8,283 nucleotides of DNA, from the NCBI GenBank assembly GCA_945872195.1, contig CAMBZO010000099.1, forward strand, positions 1 through 8,283. Reading direction: 5' to 3'. Below, piece after piece: positions 5,142-8,283 of the stretch (position 1 is the stretch's first letter; every line of letters starts with the position of its first letter). Origin of the DNA: Akkermansia muciniphila (GTDB taxonomy: Bacteria; Verrucomicrobiota; Verrucomicrobiia; Limisphaerales; SXTU01). A program made the translations under genes and the position numbers. A model generated the notes under the pieces. The model had not been told where the DNA came from and made no database searches. It saw only the letters and a program-made list of their open reading frames with translations.

Positions 5142-8100
5142 ATGAAACCGTTGCTCGCCGCTGTCGCTTTCCTTTCCCTTGCCGCCTCGCTCTTCGCCGC
5201 GGAACCGCCCGCAACCTACGCCGCGCAGAAGGCCGAGGCGGAGAAGTTCTTCGCGGAGAAATCCTTCCTCAAGGCGAACGAGATTTATCGCGCGGTCAAT
5301 GTCACCAACCTCCCGCCGGCTGAGCAGCGCTGGGTGCAGTTCCGGCGCGCGGACACGCTGTGGCGTTCGGAGGCCAGCACGCAGCGGGCGGACCAGACCA
5401 AGTTCAATCAGGCGCGGCAGGAGCTGAACGTCCTCGTGCGCGATGTGCAGCGCGAGGAGGAGAAGGACCGCGGGTGGGTCGAGGCCCAGGAGTCGCTCGG
5501 GGACTCGCACTGGACGCCGCGCAACCAGCGCAACTGGGGCGGCGCGTGGCAGCACTACTCGCAGGCGCTCGATTGGTGGGCCGGCCAGCGCGCGGGCGAT
5601 GAGTCGCGGGACCGCTATCTCGGCATCGTGTGGCGTTCCGCCAAGCCGCCCGGAGCCGAGCCTTACTATCGCTACGGCAACTACGGGAACGCGCTTCCGC
5701 TGAACATCCTCGAGAACACCCTCAAGATTGCCGCGACCGACAACGACAAGGCCCACGCGCATTATCTCCTCGCCGTGTCGTTCCAATACCACGGCGGCGA
5801 TTGGGACGCCCGCGCCCGCGTGCCGGAACATTTCGAGGCGGCGCTCAAGCCGGGCAAAGGGACGGACTGGTATGACGACGCGCTGTATCACTACGCCGAG
5901 TGGATGATGAACCAGGGCCGCGCCGTCCCGCTCAAGGACGGCAACTGGACGCAGGAGCAGGATTACGTGAAGGCGCTCGAACTCTTCCGTCGCTTCGTGA
6001 AGGAGTTCAACAAGGGCGAGTCGCGCTACTGGGAGCAGGCGCAAAGCCAAATTCGTAACATCACGCAGGTCAACCTCGGCGTCGGCGTCTCACACGTCTT
6101 CCTGCCGGACTCGGAGATTCAGTATCACCTCAACTGGCGGAACGTGAAGCGCATCGATCTGGCTCTCTATCCGGTGGACCTCACCAAGGACGTGAACCTC
6201 GCGACGCAGGACGGCAACAAGCGTCCCTCGTGGCTCCAGACCATCGAGCTAGCCGGTCGCGAGAAGGCGAAGGCGTGGGCGCACGACACTAAGGACAAGG
6301 GCGACTACCGCCCGGGCAACGCGGCGCTGCGCGTGGACGGCAAGCTGCGCCCCGGCGCTTACGTCCTCGAAGCGCAGGGCGGCGGGCAGTCCGCGCGCGA
6401 CCTCGTGCTCGTGACCGATGCGGCGCTGGTGCTCAAGACCAGCGGCAAGACCGCCCTCGTCTTCGTCACCGACGCGCTCTCCGGCAAGCCGCTGGCGAAC
6501 GCGAAGACTCGCCTCTGGGAACGGTGGCATGTGGGCAACAACAAGTGGGAGGCGCGCTCGCAGGACAAGGCGACGGACAAGGACGGCCTCGCGGTGTTTG
6601 AAGTCACCCGGGTGGTGAACAACAACGTGGAAATCTTCGCCGCCGCCGCGCTCGGGGACAAACAAGCCTTCAGCCCCGGCAACACTTACTCCTATCGCGA
6701 CCCGCACGAGTCGTGGCGCATCTACGCCTTCACTGACCGCCCGGCGTATCGCCCGAAGGAGACGGTGCAGTGGAAGGCGATGGTTCGCCGCTACAACGGC
6801 TCGGTGTATGCCACGCCGGCGAACGAGACGATTGCCTTCACCATCACCGGCCCGGACGGCGCGAAGGTGAAGGAGGGCGACCTCAAGCTGAACGAGTTCG
6901 GCACCGGTTGGGCGTCGCTCGAACTCACCGAGCAGCAGCGTCTCGGCGAGTATCAGGTGCAGTTCCGCGACAAGGGCAACAACACGCACATCGGCAACGC
7001 GACGCTCTTTCGCTTGGAGGAATACAAGCTGCCGGAGTTCAAGGTCGCCGTGCAGACGCCCGAGGTGGACGGGCGCAAGAAAGCCTTCCGCACCGGTGAC
7101 AAGGTCGAGGTCAACATCCAGGCCGACTACTATTTCGGCGGGCCGGTGGCGAACGCGACGGTCGAGGTCATCGTGCATCAAGACCCGTATCACTTCGCGT
7201 GGAAGGAGCCGCGCGAGTTCGGCTGGTTCTACGAGGAGAACGAAGGCTTCAACCGCTTCGGTCGCGGGCGCGGCTTTCGCGGCGGTGGCAGCGGGCAAAT
7301 CCTGAAACGCGAGACGCTCAAGACCGACGCGACGGGCAAGGCGATGCTGGAGTTCGAGTCGCCGAAGGACTACGGGCAGGACTTCGAGTTCCGCATCGAG
7401 GCGCGCGTGGTGGACGCGAGCCGACGCGAAATCACCGGCAGCGGCACCGTGCGCGTCACGCGCCAGCGCTACTACGTCCACGCCAAGCCGGAGCACAACC
7501 TCCACCAGCCCGGCGACAAGGCGACCGTGAACTTCCGCGCGCAGGACGCGAACGAGCAACCCGCCGTCATCGAGGGCCTCGTCAAGGTCACGCGCGAGTA
7601 TTGGGAAGAAATCTGGGTGAACCCCGCTGGCAAGGAAGTGAAGGGGCCGGAGCTGAAGGCGCTGCAAAGCGATGGGAAGTTCCCGCCCGCGCCGCAGTTG
7701 GGGCAGCGTCCGTGGCGGCTGAAGTTCCGTGGCTATCACAGCGACGAAATCCTCACGCGCACGCTCAAGACGGACGCCGAGGGCAAGGTGGACTTGGTCT
7801 TCACGCCGGAGCGCGAGGGCTATTACAAGGTGACGTGGCTGACGGAAGACGCGTTCCCGAATCGCCCGCCGCAGCCCATCCGCACGGAGACGACGCTGTG
7901 GGTCGCGAACAACGCGAGCACTGAACTCGGCTACCGCCACGGCGGCGTGGAAATCATTGTGGACCGCGACACGTTCCGCAGCGGACAGAAGGCTCCCGTC
8001 ATGCTCGTGGCGAACAGCAACGACCGTTACGTGCTCTTCACCGTCGAGGCGGACGAACTCATCAGCCATCAGGTCGTGCATCTCACAGGCACGGTGAAGC

Positions 8101-8283
8101 TGGTCGAACTGCAACTCAGCGATGCCCATGTGCCCAACGTGTTCCTCAGCGCCGCGATGGTCGCGGACAAGCAGGTTCATATGGACACGAAGCAGGTCAT
8201 CGTGCCGCCCACAAAGCATTTCCTCACGGTGGACGTGAAGCCCGACCGCGCCCAATACCAGCCGCGCGAGGAAGGCACGTTGC
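5142..8283 (+). CDS. Secreted alpha-2-macroglobulin-like protein with helical N-terminus, C-terminus cut by window edge
   Basis: Bacterial alpha-2-macroglobulins are large periplasmic or surface proteins thought to trap proteases. 1047 residues are visible. Residues 1-20 are a signal peptide (KPLLAAVAFLSLAASLFA then AE) with a signal-peptidase-I-type site and no lipobox cysteine, unlike the E. coli lipoprotein YfhM. Residues 25-305 are helical and TPR-like (FFAEKSFLKANEIYRAV; YVKALELFRRFVKEF). Beta-rich macroglobulin domains follow: an early one near 310-425, MG2 with YAFTDRPAYRPKETVQWKA (528-546), MG3 from EEYKLPEFKV (626-635), and two later domains sharing TLKTDA.GK (725-733 and 874-882). 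Residues 933-1047 match the bait-region domain (VEIIVDRDTFRSGQKAPV, APNVF-like VPNVFLS, PDRAQYQPRE). The complement-like thioester motif would lie beyond the window, so its presence is unknown. A Gly/Arg-rich loop sits at 705-719. The start at 5142 is set by the signal peptide. No penicillin-binding protein 1C gene is visible. Confidence 0.92.
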   Translation, partial: MKPLLAAVAFLSLAASLFAAEPPATYAAQKAEAEKFFAEKSFLKANEIYRAVNVTNLPPAEQRWVQFRRADTLWRSEASTQRADQTKFNQARQELNVLVRDVQREEEKDRGWVEAQESLGDSHWTPRNQRNWGGAWQHYSQALDWWAGQRAGDESRDRYLGIVWRSAKPPGAEPYYRYGNYGNALPLNILENTLKIAATDNDKAHAHYLLAVSFQYHGGDWDARARVPEHFEAALKPGKGTDWYDDALYHYAEWMMNQGRAVPLKDGNWTQEQDYVKALELFRRFVKEFNKGESRYWEQAQSQIRNITQVNLGVGVSHVFLPDSEIQYHLNWRNVKRIDLALYPVDLTKDVNLATQDGNKRPSWLQTIELAGREKAKAWAHDTKDKGDYRPGNAALRVDGKLRPGAYVLEAQGGGQSARDLVLVTDAALVLKTSGKTALVFVTDALSGKPLANAKTRLWERWHVGNNKWEARSQDKATDKDGLAVFEVTRVVNNNVEIFAAAALGDKQAFSPGNTYSYRDPHESWRIYAFTDRPAYRPKETVQWKAMVRRYNGSVYATPANETIAFTITGPDGAKVKEGDLKLNEFGTGWASLELTEQQRLGEYQVQFRDKGNNTHIGNATLFRLEEYKLPEFKVAVQTPEVDGRKKAFRTGDKVEVNIQADYYFGGPVANATVEVIVHQDPYHFAWKEPREFGWFYEENEGFNRFGRGRGFRGGGSGQILKRETLKTDATGKAMLEFESPKDYGQDFEFRIEARVVDASRREITGSGTVRVTRQRYYVHAKPEHNLHQPGDKATVNFRAQDANEQPAVIEGLVKVTREYWEEIWVNPAGKEVKGPELKALQSDGKFPPAPQLGQRPWRLKFRGYHSDEILTRTLKTDAEGKVDLVFTPEREGYYKVTWLTEDAFPNRPPQPIRTETTLWVANNASTELGYRHGGVEIIVDRDTFRSGQKAPVMLVANSNDRYVLFTVEADELISHQVVHLTGTVKLVELQLSDAHVPNVFLSAAMVADKQVHMDTKQVIVPPTKHFLTVDVKPDRAQYQPREEGTL

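Noticed and set aside
4978..5214. Extended N-terminus for the M14 protein up to 5214
   Set aside because: The extension is Arg/Ala-rich, would overlap the macroglobulin start and signal peptide region, and has no family similarity.
5097..6050. 317-codon minus-strand open frame over the N-terminal part of the macroglobulin gene
   Set aside because: It is antisense to a signal peptide and helical domain that read well on the plus strand. Its composition is an artefact of GC-rich codons.
6249..8255. 668-codon open frame on the minus strand opposite the macroglobulin gene
   Set aside because: The plus strand encodes clear macroglobulin domains throughout. The antisense frame is Arg/Val/His/Ala-rich, with no recognisable motif, as expected from strong G/C bias at third codon positions.
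1..8283. A novel multi-gene defence or biosynthetic system
   Set aside because: All protein-coding genes fall in known families with housekeeping or envelope roles, and no co-directional accessory cassette is visible.

Overview
The window is a GC-rich chromosomal stretch of ordinary bacterial genes with short intergenic gaps. It most likely comes from the PVC superphylum, probably Verrucomicrobiota. This is an inference from three things: a Psd that resembles the chlamydial form in length and motifs, a shortened GluRS, and several REP-like palindromes between genes. No 16S or other firm taxonomic marker is present. None of the six start codons is preceded by a convincing Shine-Dalgarno sequence.

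Layout: 1-3420 is a minus-strand cluster read gltX -> psd -> argJ. gltX encodes glutamyl-tRNA synthetase and psd encodes phosphatidylserine decarboxylase, 18 bp apart. argJ encodes ornithine acetyltransferase, lies 100 bp further on and runs off the left edge. A palindromic repeat sits in the psd-argJ gap. A divergent spacer (3421-3684) rich in palindromes follows. Next is a plus-strand orphan PTS EIIA gene of the PtsN/fructose type (3685-4152), convergent with a minus-strand M14 zinc carboxypeptidase/amidase gene (4216-4977). A second divergent spacer separates that gene from a large plus-strand secreted alpha-2-macroglobulin-like protein, which starts at 5142 and runs off the right edge while still in its bait-region domain.

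The genes do not form one pathway. gltX, psd and argJ are housekeeping (translation, phosphatidylethanolamine synthesis, arginine synthesis). The M14 enzyme and the macroglobulin could both act on the envelope or periplasm, but nothing visible links them functionally.

I found no CRISPR array, transposase, tRNA, rRNA or recognisable defence cassette, and no evidence of a new multi-gene system. The most interesting signal is small: a perfect 7-bp tandem repeat (four copies) inside argJ, kept in frame. Any copy-number change not divisible by three would truncate the protein within about 25 codons. Second-tier points are a 15-residue insertion next to the ArgJ self-cleavage site, a GluRS lacking the cysteine-bearing subdomain, and REP-like palindromes.
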